Assembly: GCA_020746875.1 (NCBI GenBank)
Contig: JAGTJL010000009.1
Location: forward strand, 124,001 to 188,000
Direction: 5' to 3'
Source: Rhexocercosporidium sp. MPI-PUGE-AT-0058
Lineage: Eukaryota > Ascomycota > Leotiomycetes > Helotiales
DNA length: 64,000 bases
The notes under the pieces are model-generated. The model was not told where the DNA came from. It saw nothing but the letters and a program-made list of their open reading frames with translations, and did no database searches. Below, one piece after another: positions 21,264-33,240 of the stretch (position 1 is the stretch's first letter; each line of letters begins with the position of its first letter). The translations under genes were made by a program, and so were the position numbers.

Positions 21264-22870
21264 TATGTGTTGTGGGTTTGTGAAGTCGTAGGGTGGAGGC
21301 AATTGGAGATGCTGCAGATGGGTCGTGGTTGATGAGGATTTTGAGGCGGAGAGATCCGGAAGTTGATAATTATCACGTGATATCAAGAGATACTCAAACC
21401 ACTATGTTCATGTCTGGAAGAAGAGAGTATTGGGCCGTGTTGGCTTCGAACTCCTATGGGAACCAGGACGTTTATGGTCGAGGTACGAAGCGTGACCATA
21501 GATATAAATTGAAGTGAAGTAAAGCAACTTCAAAGAGCGGCCAGTCTCTCGCGCCAAGCGAACATCAACTTCCCAGCAGCACTTGTGAAGTTGTGCGAAT
21601 GAGAAGAAATCCACCAAAGCCACCAAATGCCCCTATACTTTCAGCAGGTATCCATTCATCCTTAAATAAATCTTCAGGATATTATCGTTTGAGATCGCAT
21701 ATCAACACAGCGATTCTCTCACGAGTCACAACCCTCCTCGTCTGGCGAGATCTCAAAGAGAAGGCCGCCCCAAGCTCCTCCTTGCATGAACCATTGATCA
21801 TGCCTCCCACTGGCTGGAATCAGTACACTTGCAAGCCTGAATCAACTTTTCTTTTGATATGGCATTCATGGCTGAGCACAATCTCTCACCATAGGTCCTG
21901 AAATGCCAGATATCAAGCCATCCATCGCAAGTAGTCGCAAACAAAGGAATCCTATCTTGACTCTTGGTTTGAGAGCATCTCATTACCTCATACCACACCC
22001 ACCATGTTCTTCCCATCCCTCCTTTTCACATCCGATTCTCTCATATCCTCTCCCCTATTCGACCATCCCCTCGCCTCCTCTCTCCGCATCTGCACGATCC
22101 CATCCCACCATCCAGGTTCCAAGAGAGCTGAGTGATCCCTGGGTTCTCATTGGCCAGCTGTCATCCCGCTCGTCCACCTAATCGTCCCGCATAATCAACG
22201 TCCATCGATCGTCCATCTTTCCCCGGCTCTGGCTCGCTCTGCCTTTGCCTGCCATCCCGAACCGCACCGAGAGAGAGAGAAATCCAACATCCGTCATCCC
22301 ACTTCAATCCTGATCCCCCTCTTCTCACCCCTCATCCCCAAAGTACACCATCAACATACCACTTTCTGGACTGGACTTCCGCCTTCCTTTCGCAAATTCG
22401 ATTTACAACGAGCGTTGACGCCAGCGATTCCAATCCACAACTTCAATCACTTTTGCAACTTACTATCCAACCCATAGCCAGGACGAAGGAAGATAGGATA
22501 TTGGCGCGGTCGTTTCTACCAACGACGAACAGCACAAACGAACGGGCTCGTGGCTGGCACAGCGAGGGACAAACAGACAGACTTCGGTCATAATCAAAAA
22601 TCACCACGAGTGATAGGAGGATCAGAGCAGGGACTACATAAGCATACCGAGCCTCAGTCTGCGACGTGGGTCAAACGGAGGATTTCGCCTGGATTGGATA
22701 TACTCGACCTGCAGGCACTTACTGTGCAGGACAACTGTCACCCTACAATCCGAGCTCTCCGCTTCTCCTGCTTCCGTTACATACTCTGTCAAGAGTAAGA
22801 CTTGGGGCTGGACATCTTGAACAACCATCACCCGAACCCTCCTTTCAACACCCAAAACAAACAACCACAC
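21264..22870. promoter_or_regulatory. divergent intergenic region with C/T-rich leader
   Basis: Shared upstream DNA of QCR10 (left) and the small Ser-rich gene (right). From 21960 to 22450 the plus strand is strongly C/T-rich, typical of fungal promoters and transcription start regions, and a GAGAGAGAGA run lies near 22270. No exon with recognisable protein features. Confidence 0.45.
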
Positions 22871-23377
22871 ATGCAACGAACAACGACAGAAGCCATGCCC
22901 ACGCAGCGTCCCTTCTTCTCCAACTTCCTCGCCGCCTTCCGCGCTCACTCTGCCATCCAAACGAGCAAAGCTACACCCTCAACCACCCCTCAAGGCGCAC
23001 ATCCACACTCTTCACAAGGCACCTCCCCCTCACAACCTCGTACCATATCTACATCCACGACCTCAAAACCCTCCAGCGCAACAACAACAGCCCTCACGTC
23101 CCTCCACTCACCTCGCACCTCAAGTTCTCCTCTAAGCCGGTCACCAGGTCCCTCGACGTCACCCGCAGCGGAAAATGCTTCGGCGGCAAGATATATCTCC
23201 CCGAGAGGTAGAAGGGGAAGCGACAGCTCCAGTGAAGGTTTCAGAGATGTGCTTGGAGCGGAGAAGTGGTATATCGGGGGAAGGACGGCCGCGGGTGAGG
23301 AGAGGTATTTCAAGTTGGGGGTCATCAAGAGGCAAACCAGTAGGGACCGCTTGAGTTTGGATAGGCTGAGCTTGTGA
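22871..23377 (+). CDS. small Ser/Thr-rich conserved fungal protein, function unknown
   Basis: 168 residues from the ATG at 22871 (a second ATG eight codons later, MPTQRPFFSNFL, is also possible). The first 110 residues are Ser/Thr/Pro-rich and probably disordered. The C-terminal part is distinctive: GRRGSDSSSEGFRDV, LGAEKWYIGGRTAAGEERYF, KLGVIKRQTSRDRLSLDRLSL with a repeated DRLSL. The Ser-rich Arg-flanked sites look like kinase targets. I do not recognise the family and assign no function; I believe similar C-terminal blocks occur in other moulds, from memory only. Confidence 0.65.
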   Translation: MQRTTTEAMPTQRPFFSNFLAAFRAHSAIQTSKATPSTTPQGAHPHSSQGTSPSQPRTISTSTTSKPSSATTTALTSLHSPRTSSSPLSRSPGPSTSPAAENASAARYISPRGRRGSDSSSEGFRDVLGAEKWYIGGRTAAGEERYFKLGVIKRQTSRDRLSLDRLSL

Positions 23378-24197
23378 TCCGGAATGAAGGTCGATAAGGA
23401 ATGAAGCAGATGATACTCTGCATTCGCACTCTGTACAGAGTATGATATGGGAGTTTGATGATGGCAAGAATATAGGCGAACCTACTCTCAGGGAGACACG
23501 AGCAAAGTGGCCGGGGAAAATCTCCAGCCTAGGTTGTTTCATTTACTGGGTTCATCACTACACTGCTCGCATATGATGCGGCTGGGGAACGGCGTTTGGG
23601 GGAATACTATACCGCACATGCTTGCTGGGAAGGATTGGCTGTGATGCGACGGCATTTGGACATATATACTTGCTTATATCATGTGGATGAGAATCCAGAG
23701 GTACAAGACAATAAAAGCTTGTTCTTGACGCTATTGAATGCATATTTTACCAAATGATGCCCTTGAATCTGTGCCGAGTTGGAGATGAGGGTGGATGTAG
23801 AGGGGTAAACTCAAATGTTCTGGGACTCCGTTTCAACATTCGAAAAATTAAATGATTCGAAGAAGGATTTCGACTCTTTCGTTCTACCCACCTTTCTACT
23901 CCCGCTTGAATCCTTTTATCCGCATGCTGAATACTGGTAACGATCCGTCGAGGACGAGGGGTATAGCGGGTAATCATCGGCAGTATACGATCATCAAGCT
24001 ATCTTCGGACTAGTGTCTTCTGAGCTTCAGCCTTACAGCTCCGAGATTTTTGGAGCCTTGTGGAAATGACAATCACCACCAAGGAACACCACGACCTTCC
24101 CACCGTCCAAGGAATCCTCCAAGAAAGCTTCAATTCAGCTTCCCAAAGCCAAACCTTTCACTATCCTAGGTATCCATAAATACCAACCGCAACGACA
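23378..24197. other. intergenic region before the ICln gene
   Basis: 3' UTR of the small Ser-rich gene and promoter of the ICln-like gene. No coding exon or repeat was recognised. Confidence 0.4.
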
Positions 24198-25215
24198 ATG
24201 CCACCAACAACAATCCGCACAGCACCCAGCGAGGATACCTTCACAAGCCTCGCAGAACACCAGGCGCAAACCCCCTCCACATTCTACAACGCAAAGCCCG
24301 TCCTACACTACCAGAAGAACGGAATCCGCGCCATCGCATCCGTCGATCAGATCTCCAAATTGCCTATACTGGGGCAGCCAGAAGCTGGAGACGCGGCTAC
24401 GACTGTGCAGTCGTTGGATGTGTGGATTAGTTCTGAGTAAGTTTTTGGGCTACTGTTTACTGTTGCTTATTTTGATTTTGATTTCATTACTGTTGTTAGG
24501 TAGCAAGCTAATTGATTGTTCGATGAACAGGAGTCTCACGCTATTCAACACCGCCATCTCAACAGGCATGTCGATCCCCTACCCCTCCATCTCCCTCCAC
24601 GCGATCCAACGTCTCGACGATCCCTCCGCACAAGGCGAACAAGAACAGATTCAAGGTTTATACATGCAACTTGACCTCTCGGATCCAAACAGCGGCGGCG
24701 GGGGCGAGGAGGACGAAATGGACGAAGACACCGCCGTCGAATTGACCCTCCTCACCACCCCCGACGAAGGCGAGACGCCCGCGCAAGCTATTCAGAAGAT
24801 GTTTGACGCTGTATCTAACTGCTCGAATCTGCACCCCGACCCTGCGTTTGAGGGTGATGAGGAGATGGGAGATGGTGAGGGAGGGGATAGCAGGATTGTC
24901 TTCGAAGGGAGTGTGGGGTATGATGGCATTAGTGGGTTGCCAGGTGTACAGCAGGGTGCTGGGGATGGTGGATTGCCGCCTCCTTTTCCAGGGAGTGGAG
25001 GCTGGATCACAGCGGAGAATGTGGGGGAGTACTTTGATGAGGATGGGAATTGGATTGGTGGTGCTAACGGAGGTGGTGAGGGGGAAGGGTTGGGTGAGGG
25101 TGCTGGGAGGGTTCGGACAAGGGAGGAGAGGGATGGGGAGGTGGATGGGAATGGGAATGGTATCAATGGGACTGGCGCTGAAGGCGATGAGAGCAAGAGG
25201 CCTAGAACGGAGTGA
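24198..25215 (+). CDS. ICln / LOT5-like PH-fold protein
   Basis: Related to ICln (nucleotide-sensitive chloride conductance regulator), which in animals and fission yeast escorts Sm proteins to the methylosome for spliceosome assembly; budding-yeast LOT5 is a distant member. Exon 1 24198-24436, a 94-bp intron 24437-24530 (phase 2), exon 2 24531-25215; 307 residues. The PH-like core runs from about 25 to 160: STFYNAKPVLHYQKNG, TVQSLDVWISSE, SLTLFNTAISTGMSIPYPSI SLHAIQR, then LYMQLDL and VELTLLTTP. An acidic loop (GGGGEEDEMDEDTA) interrupts it, as in other ICln proteins. The long Gly/Glu-rich tail is low complexity and ends in a basic KRPRTE. Confidence 0.87.
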
Positions 25216-26304
25216 AGGGCTTGTGGTGGGAAGATGAGAGCTCTAGAACAGGATTGGTTCGCCAGGCGTCAAAGATTACGTCCTCTTGATGAGACTGATA
25301 GTTCAGACTTGTTAGAAGTCAAGAAATCAAAATATAAATATTGCTACATTAACACAGCCTAATCAAGTCATAATTTTGCATTTGACTACCTACTCGAAAG
25401 CTGCTTAGTTCTAGCAAAGTTACCTTATCGAGTGGGTCTACTCTTTCAACGAACAAGTCTAAACATACGGTCATATCATTTCCAACCCCCAAAATCGGAC
25501 ATCACGCCATTTTGAACACAAATACAAGTTGCCTGGATTCTCCAAGTGGCATGTCGCGAGTTCACGAACGCCTGGAGGGGCAATATAAGTGTACAAGCCA
25601 GGCTAAAGCCTGTTCCTCTTCAACGTTTTCTGTGAACATAAAGTAAGTCCGCATGGAAATACGCTTACAATATCTAGCCCGCGCACTCACTCACTCACTC
25701 ACTCACTCAGCCATTAACTGACAGGTAGACTGGTTCTTGCAAAAGCAAAACTCCGAAATCTCAAATTATGTACTGTATTTGTATTTGTTCAACTATCTAT
25801 CAAAGTCCAAGCCTACTCGAGTACAGAATCAGAAAAGACTCAACCATCCTTTCCTAAAACGCCAGATTGCAGTAGCAGAGAGAGAAAAAAGCGCCGCTCC
25901 CATCCATAATTACAGACCTACTCGCTCGCTCGCTAAACGACTCCTTCGCTATGTATTTTTGGTTGCGCTTTTTCAATGCAGATTTTCCGTTTCGTCTCGT
26001 GCGTTCCCTTCCAATGCTATGCTTTCCTTTTTACGGTTTCGTATCAAAACAATTCAGTCCACGCTATGCCAATGACATGTATGTATGTCTCCAGAAATGA
26101 AACTCCAGAGAAGAGGGAAATTTGCTGGTGTGCTATACTCCGACCCAGCGCCGAAACAAGAGGAGAAAATATATCCAAGAGCGGAAGGAGGCTGAGGTAG
26201 GGCCGCGTCCGAGATGTTTCTGGATCGTGGCTTCGCTACTACAGCCAATATAATCAATGCTCAATCAAGGGTCTTATATATAAGTCGGTGTACGAGAAGT
26301 TCGT
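25216..26304. other. convergent intergenic region with (ACTC)n
   Basis: 3' ends of the ICln and LRR genes. An (ACTC)n microsatellite lies at 25684-25710, and a short CTCG run near 25920. No coding exon is supported. Confidence 0.45.
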
Positions 26305-28346
26305 TCAGTTCTTCTTGAACATGTAATGTCCTAGCATCAAAGTCAGCACACACTCAAAACGAAGACTTTGCATCACTGAGAGAAAGTCCAATGACAGGAT
26401 GGAAAAACTCACCATAAATCCCACCAACCTCCGCACGAGCAACAGGAACCTTTCTCATCCCCCAATACGTAGCGCCCAACTTCCAGCTTCTGGCACCGTC
26501 GTCCTTAACACCACCCTCTCTCGGCAAACGAACCAACCATCCCCTTCGTCCAGCCTCTTTAATACACCAGCCTACACGCTTGACATCCGGTGCCTTCTCC
26601 AGACGCTTCAGGACTTCTGCACTCAGTTCCAAGACGTCGAGTGGTTCAGCAATGGTCTTGAGGACGGGACAGCTAGAGCCAAAGAGGGTACCCAGATCCA
26701 TCTGCGCGATTGAGAGATCGGAGACGTCGATGTAGCGGAGAGAGTGGGGGATCCAAGCTACTTGTTCCGCGATAGGCAGATCAGAGTCTGGGACGAAGAG
26801 GCGGGTGAGTTCGCGCAGGTCGAGGTGACGGCCTAGACCTAGCTCCTCGACGTGCTTGGTGAGTGGGAGGAGGAGTTCGATGTGCTCTTTGCCCATTTTG
26901 GAGCCTTTCAGATTCAGTGAGCGTAGGGTATTGGGGAGGCATGGGAGGAGCGCTGTGATTTCGTCGCTAGAGAGCATTTCGGACGATTTGACGTCCATTG
27001 CTAGGTTGAGGTAAACGAGGCTTTTGGCTGCGGGGTGGTTAGTGAGGAAATTGACAACCGAGGCGCCGGAGAGAAATGAGCATTTGCTGAGATTGAGGTG
27101 CGTGAGACGGGCTGTGTGCGGGATTGAGTGGAGAGCTGCGTCGGTGATGCGTGTGTGTGCTACATCGAGATGTGTAAGAAGAGGTAGGCGCGGGAGAAGA
27201 GTGTCAAAAACTGAGGATGGCAGAATGGTGCATTCGTGAAGACTCAATCGAGCGATTGGAAGGGTGACTGGGAGTATCTGAGCGCTGATTATGGCGTTGA
27301 AGGATTCGCGGAAAGAGGCTGACGAGCAAGCACAAAAATCCAATGCCTTTAACTTTGGAAGATCGCAAAGCAATGTCTTCAGAACGGCAGGAGAGAGCTC
27401 ATCGTCGATATGTTCTTGAGCGAGAAATTCTTGTAAGTTGGTAGTCAGGAGAAGAGCTTGAAGGAGAGTCTCTGGAATGAGGTTCTGGGTTTGAGCTCTT
27501 TCTCTAGCGGACATTCCAGCTCCTGTAGGGTTGAAGTGGGAAAAATCCAGCCGGCGAACAATCGTACCCAGAGCAGGATGATCGCTGATGTGCGAAAGGA
27601 ATTTGCGGAAAATTCTCGAGTGGGGGATAGTGACTTGGGCGTACAGAGTGGATAGAGTTGCTGAATGAATCCCCCGTGATGTTAGTAGCAGAGACATCAA
27701 GTCGATGTTTCTAGCCGTGAATCCATTGGGAGGAATATCGGTTGCCAATTGGTCAATGACGGCGCCTGTAAACATTAGCCAATATCCAAACAATCAGGTG
27801 ACACAATGACGAAAGAGATCACTTACCAAGTAACTCCATTGGAAGCGACTCCAACGGGCTTTTCCCTGCGGCATATCGTCCCTTCTCTTTGACGTTTGTC
27901 TCCGTCATTCGCACATCCGAATTCCAATCCCATCTTGCCAAGCCCTTCAAGTCCCCGGAACTCTTGCTCGCAATCCTCCCTCTCACACTGATCGCCTTCC
28001 ATCCCTTGAATCCATCACAAGGACAAACGAATCCATGAAGAGAACTATGTGGGTTCGTCAACATGCCCCTTCCTGAACCCGTTCTCAGCAAATCGGGTGG
28101 CGTTCTGGATCCGGATGACGAGTCGTCGAAAATGGCGTCTTCGTCCTGAGGATATTCGTTTCGTAAATAAGAACTCGTCTTTGATTCTGTGAATGTTTGC
28201 GCAATTCCTCCCATATGAGATTCCTTTGTGCTGGAGAAAGAAGCTCGATCCACACTATCGGTGGTTGGTGGCATAGTCTTCTTCTCGGGCATGAACGGCA
28301 AAGGCACGACCTTGCGGCCAGCAAAAGTAGGAGGTGAAACTGCCAT
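26305..28346 (-). CDS. F-box-like leucine-rich-repeat protein
   Basis: A probable protein-binding LRR protein; an F-box-like helix pair (LESLPMELLGAVIDQLAT, SLLLTSRGIHSATLSTLY) before the repeats suggests an SCF substrate adaptor or an AMN1-like factor. Exons 28346-27827, 27765-26413 and 26330-26305; introns of 61 and 82 bp, both phase 1; 632 residues. Repeats of the form LTHLDVAHTRITDAALHSIP, LTHLNLSKCSFLSGASV and LRSLNLKGSKMGKEHIELL follow. The first 165 residues are Ser-rich with an unassigned Cys pair (FVCPCDGFKGWK). The last exon was added because a GTGAGT donor follows GGIYG and restores GIYGHYMFKKN, a neat family-like end; unspliced, the frame stops at 26354. Target unknown. Confidence 0.82.
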
Positions 28347-30407
28347 TTTGATTGACTTGCTCTGCTCTGACTTTTTGTCTTTCAGGTCGAGGTCCGCGGA
28401 GGTGTTTATAAGGTGCAACAATGCAGGCGAAATGTCAAGTAATAGCGCGCTCGGGATTCGCTTGTTGGGAGCAAAGACCCTAGCGAATAGATTTTCTCGT
28501 AGTCAGGCACGCAACGGATGTCGAGAGCTGATGCGATAATGTTGTGCTGTGTTTGGAAGGCGAGTCGTGAAATTTATGAAAGTCTGACACACGATCACCT
28601 CCTGTTTAGTCAAGGAAACGGCCAGTGGAAGCTTCCCCGCCTTCGTCTCCTCGTTCGCTACCCCGGATTGGAATGCGTTGTGTAATAAGGTGCCAAGGGC
28701 GTGTCAAGTGAGGAGCACGCGGTGGTTTGTTGTGTCAAGGAAACTAATTTAGCAAGCTTGGTGCTGTTGGATGTTGGTGGGCGGTAAGGGATGGGGCTGG
28801 TATGGTGATTGTGTGCAGTCGTTAGTCGATTCTGGTGGATATTGATGGTTGGGATAGATGCGTGGTGATCTGGGCCACGGGGGCTGCAGCTTTAAAGGAT
28901 CTTTGTGGAGCAAGAAAAATCGAGGCGAATTTAAAAAGATTGTATGGGAAGGTAAATGGTGGAAGACTGAGGATTGATTATTGAGTAGGTAATGGAATAA
29001 AGAATTCTCCTCGCCCTGTGATGTAGTGACTCGACCGACGCCACCGTGCCCTGACTATACTGCTTGGTATGTAGTCCGACTTTCGGAACGGAGAATAGGT
29101 AAAAATGAGTATATAACAAACAATGTAGACGGTCTATCCTGTCCTATCCTACCTGGATCTCGGGTTTTGCTTTGTCCAGCAGTGCCCTGTTGCGCTCTTG
29201 GCCCGTTCCCGTGGCCCAGCTGAAGAGGCTACGCTCAGGTCCCATCGTTCCCGTCGCTCTCACCGTACTGTACTGTACTACCATCACCTGTACCTCATGT
29301 AGTCACGCGGCTCTCCAGCCTCGCTAGACTCAGAAGAAGAAGTCAAAAAGAAACCAGCATCTTGGCGCCTCATGCAACCCAGTCCGGTCCATTGATTCCT
29401 GCACCTGCCTGCATGCACTGCAATGCATTGATACAGTATTACCCCATCCCTACCTCTCATTGGCCAGTTCCAACGTCTTTTCATCGTCCTATTCGTCAAC
29501 ACACAACATCTGGATAATGAGAACTGCGAGTGAGAACCTGGGGAGCATGCTATTGCTATTACGCTACACGGACAGAACAAAGTTTTGCTTTGGAATTGCC
29601 ATCGTGACGTGTGATGATTCAGTGAGGTAAATCAGGGGCAAGGGCGAGCTTACTCCGTCTAGGAGACTGCCCTCCAGTATTTCTGGGCCCGAGAAAGCCG
29701 AAGTCGCACGCTTAGAGGCGGAACTCAGTGCTTTGAGGAAGGGTGGTACAGAATTCTGGAAGAAAGAGGCGAATACCGAGTCCCGCCTTTCACTACTGGA
29801 CAATGGGAAGAAGTATATCGCTTGGCCGGGCACTTGGGAGGGCGACTTCGGAAGGGTCTGAAGAAACATTACGAAGTACTGTACTTCGTACACCGCTTGT
29901 ACTCCGCTGGTACTGTACTGTTTATTGAATGTTTCAGTTGCTCCATTCTTGCACTCGCTTCGCTTTTGCGAGGCGTCAGGTTCCAATTCAAACACGTCTC
30001 CATCACGAGACTAATGATGTGATCAGTTCTAATGCTAGAAACCCTGGGTCTTTGAGGACTTCTAGAGACGCAAGTTCTCATGTTGTGAGCGTGCTAGAAT
30101 CAAGTTTGAGTTTGGAGATAGATCGAGTGGTAACTGAAAAAAGGCGAAGGAAAGTGGCACGACAGAAAGAGAGGTAGATGGCTAAGAAATGTACAGGAAG
30201 AGTAAAGAAAAACATTAAATGAGAATCTGGACACCGGTCTAGTCGAGGATGAGTGGCTGCAACTGTATTCTCGCCTTGGGAGAGATAGATATATGTTTGG
30301 ATTCAAGTTGATATCACTTGCTTTGAAAATCTGGACATGTTCCGTGACAGTAAGACATTGCTAATATAAAATTATGTTAGAAGCAGCTTCATGTTGATAT
30401 AGTGAAA
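28347..30407. other. 2-kb intergenic region with GTACTGTAC sites
   Basis: Upstream of the LRR gene. It carries four of the eight perfect GTACTGTAC-type sites of the window (29265, 29270, 29876 and 29910) and a perfect 9-bp arm palindrome at 29871-29889 (ACGAAGTAC, T, GTACTTCGT). ORFs of up to 143 codons have no family features. Confidence 0.45.
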
Positions 30408-30611
30408 CTATGAGGTGAGTAAAGTTAAAAAGCCTCTCTTTGAAGTAACATCAAATGATGCCAGTACTAACCGATAAGCCTTCCTTATCGGCAAACGCTT
30501 GTGATCCGCCAAGGATCTCAACTTCACTATGTCATAACCACTTTCCCACCAAAACAACACTCGTTCCCGGACCATGAGTAACTGCACTGGCTCGGGATCG
30601 CACGCCGCCAT
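30408..30611 (-). CDS. possible small protein, unrecognised
   Basis: A 67-codon frame from ATG 30611 whose first 47 residues look protein-like (PVQLLMVRERVLFWWESGYD, then IVKLRSLADHKRLPIRKAYR). It starts only 163 bp from the divergent seipin ATG, a plausible shared promoter. A GTTAGT donor after KAY and a TAG acceptor just at the frame end could splice to a slightly different short tail. No family is recognised, and a chance ORF is not excluded. Confidence 0.35.
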   Translation of the reverse strand: MAACDPEPVQLLMVRERVLFWWESGYDIVKLRSLADHKRLPIRKAYRLVLASFDVTSKRGFLTLLTS

Positions 30612-30774
30612 TTAACAGTATGAGAACGGACAATCTCGTCATTTCCTCAAGCAGTGTTATGTTGGCCTATACCTAGGAGGTGTTTCGAACCTCGGATCCA
30701 AGCTTCCCCAGCTTCTCTCACCTGCACCAGAACAACACTCATTCTCTGCCCTCCAAAACTGCAGCGCAACAATC

Positions 30775-32061
30775 ATGGTAAGCGAAACCCGCAATACCAG
30801 TCACAATATTGTTAACCTCTGCTCTGCAGGACCTCATACTGAAGCCAGTCCGGGTCGCAACCTCCAAACCTGCGCGCCAAACCTATCTCAACACCATCCT
30901 CTTCATGATCACATCCTCGATCCTCTTCGGCCTTGCAGTATTTGCATATATCCTCTTCTACTACAACTATGTGCCACAGATAGGCATTGAGCGTGTGATC
31001 CATCTGCAATACGGGTACATATCCTTCATCATTCAACACGATACACTGTACTAACACTTCCAAGTGACGGTCCTCACCCATATGGCATAACCTCACTCGA
31101 CAGCTCCCTCGTATCCCAACAAGCCTACGACATAACCCTCGTCCTTCATGTCCCTCGGTCCCCGCCCAATCTCCAACAAGGAAACTTCATGCTCTCCCTC
31201 AGTCTCCTCTCTCCAACCTACAAACCCCTCCCCTCAACCACCGACGCCTCACCTCTCACGCCCATAACCGGCCCAACGCTCGCCCTCTCAAAAGGAGACA
31301 TCCTCTTCTCCTCCCGCCGTCCCGCCCTCCTAACCTACACGTCACGCCTTGTCTCCCTCTCCGAACGTCTCCTCGCTTTACCCCTCTACATCCTGGGCCT
31401 GAAGCACGAATCGGAAATCCTGCACATCCCCATGGCGGAATCGGCGTCCTTCCCCAGAGGTAGGAAGAACATCCCCGGCTTCGCTATGCTGGAGCTACAA
31501 GCTGGGCAGGAGGTGCAGGTGTATGCCGCAAAGATCACTTTCAAGGCACGCTTTGGGGGACTGAGATGGTTGATGTATAATTATCGTGTCATTTCGTTCG
31601 TTATCTTCACAGCTGCGTTTTGGTTATCGGAAGTACTTTTTACGGCGATTGGGTGGTTGGCTGTGAGGGCTATATTCGCGACGGGTGGGGATGTGAAGAA
31701 GGAGGTTAAAGGGGAGGAGGGGAGTGGTAATCTGGTGGGAGTAAAGAAGGAGGGTGAAGAGAGTGATGAGCTGAATCTGTCGGATACGGCGAGGACGTTC
31801 CCGACGTATGGGAGGCAGGCTCCATTGAGATATGAGTCGACAAGGAAAGACGAGCCGCAGGTTAAGGATGAGGACAGTGAGGAGTATGCTGCTTTGGAGA
31901 GAGGGGGTTTGGCGGAGGCGGATGATGAGGATGAAGAGGAGGAGGATGGGATTGGCGGGTATAGAGGTGGTAGGACGGATTCGGGTCTTGGGACGAGTTT
32001 TAGTGAAGGGGGTGAGAGAGGAAGTGTGAAGAGGAGGAAATCGAGGGGTGGGAAGAACTGA
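30775..32061 (+). CDS. SEI1: seipin, lipid-droplet assembly protein
   Basis: An ER membrane protein at ER-lipid droplet contacts that controls droplet formation. Exon 1 codes only the ATG (30775-30777); intron 30778-30829; exon 2 30830-31014; intron 31015-31064 with a visible CTAACAC branch point; exon 3 31065-32061; 394 residues. The N-terminal membrane helix (TILFMITSSILFGLAVFAYI, near 20-45) is followed by a lumenal domain with LQYGDGPHPYGITSLDSS, QAYDITLVLHVPRSP and NFMLSLSLL, then the second helix near 235-268 (VISFVIFTAAFWLSEVLF). The YDITLVLHVPRSPPN block is the seipin signature. A long charged, probably cytosolic tail (about 125 residues, acidic near EADDEDEEEEDG, basic end) follows. 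Confidence 0.93.
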
Positions 32062-33240
32062 ACAGCAGGTATGGAGTGGGCGTGGGACGGGTGAGCAAAA
32101 CGGCGAGTTATGATACCCCGGGTTGGAATATACGATGTTTACGTTGAATGAATAATCGTAATAAGATGTGAGTATCAAATCTTCTAAAGTTCCCTTTGCC
32201 CTCGATACAGAGCAAGAACCTTACTGCAATAAGCGAAAGAATCGATTTTGACAACACATCCCCTACCCTTCACTTACTTCGTCTATTCTGACTACTCACC
32301 AGTTAGGAGTATCTCAAAAGTGAGCAATATCTGAAGACAACAAACGAGATTTCTCGGCTTTCAACACTTATTAGACCTCAGGACCCTACTCGTACACTCT
32401 CTAACTCACATACACAAATCTCCATCGACACAAGCACAAGCCAATCCCAAGAACTTGGAGATTTTCATTAGCTGAGCCCCAAGCTTCAAGGCCTCGCCCC
32501 TTGTAGTTCTACCTACTCTACGTACTGTAAGCCAGCCAGGCAGGAACAGAATCTATTAAGATAAAAATGTATATAAAATAAAAGTAAAAAAAGGAAAGCA
32601 AATAAGCCTCTCATCTGATTTACTTTCTTCACGATGTATGTATTCTTTTGAGTGCGAGGACTATTCTTTACTGGAATGGCAAACATGGTTGCATGGATTG
32701 GACCGTTTTGGCAACGAGAGAAGACAAGATAGTCATCATTTTTTTTCCTGATCAATATCCTTGGGTCTGTGTCTTAGTGGTGAATTCTGGTCTGGGAAGA
32801 TTCATTCAAGATGATTTAAAATAGGCAGGGACGGAAATCTTGAATGTAAAGGTGGAGATGCCGCTTGGGGGTTTCTTTCCAGCTGTGTTTAACGAAGCTC
32901 TTCGTTACTTCGGGTATGGTTGCCGAGCTTCTTGAATGTGGGAGTGCTGGTGGAGCTTGCTTCTGGCAGGGGCTCATATATCGAGGTGGCAGTAATGGAG
33001 AAATCTGTGGATCAAACTGGCTTGGATTGTCAGTTTGTCCATATTCAATTACTACAGCTTATCTTCTAGTGCTAGGTATTATAATAAGTACTCCTGTATG
33101 CAAGCTTTTGTGCATTGCTTGTTCGGTTCTCAATAATCAGGAATGCCTTTTCTGATATCCAGGCTTCCTTTGACTTCCCCATTCATCCCAGAACGCCTAG
33201 ACGAAACCTCTTTCCGAACGCCATCCAATTCCCCGCCTCT
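32062..33240. other. convergent intergenic region
   Basis: 3' ends of seipin and the type II membrane protein. AT-rich in 32540-32860; no tRNA or coding exon recognised. The 371-codon plus-strand frame starting at 33115 is the antisense shadow of the gene that follows. Confidence 0.4.

Noticed and set aside
25684..25710. CRISPR-like periodicity in (ACTC)n and other short runs
   Set aside because: Simple microsatellites with no spacers; CRISPR arrays are not expected in nuclear fungal DNA.
28347..28421. Extension of the LRR protein upstream of ATG 28346
   Set aside because: The only earlier start codon in the frame is TTG; the ATG at 28346 is the first standard start.
30660..30710. tRNA-like T-loop word near GGTTCGAA on the minus strand
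   Set aside because: No acceptor stem, anticodon arm or conserved tRNA spacing could be built around it.
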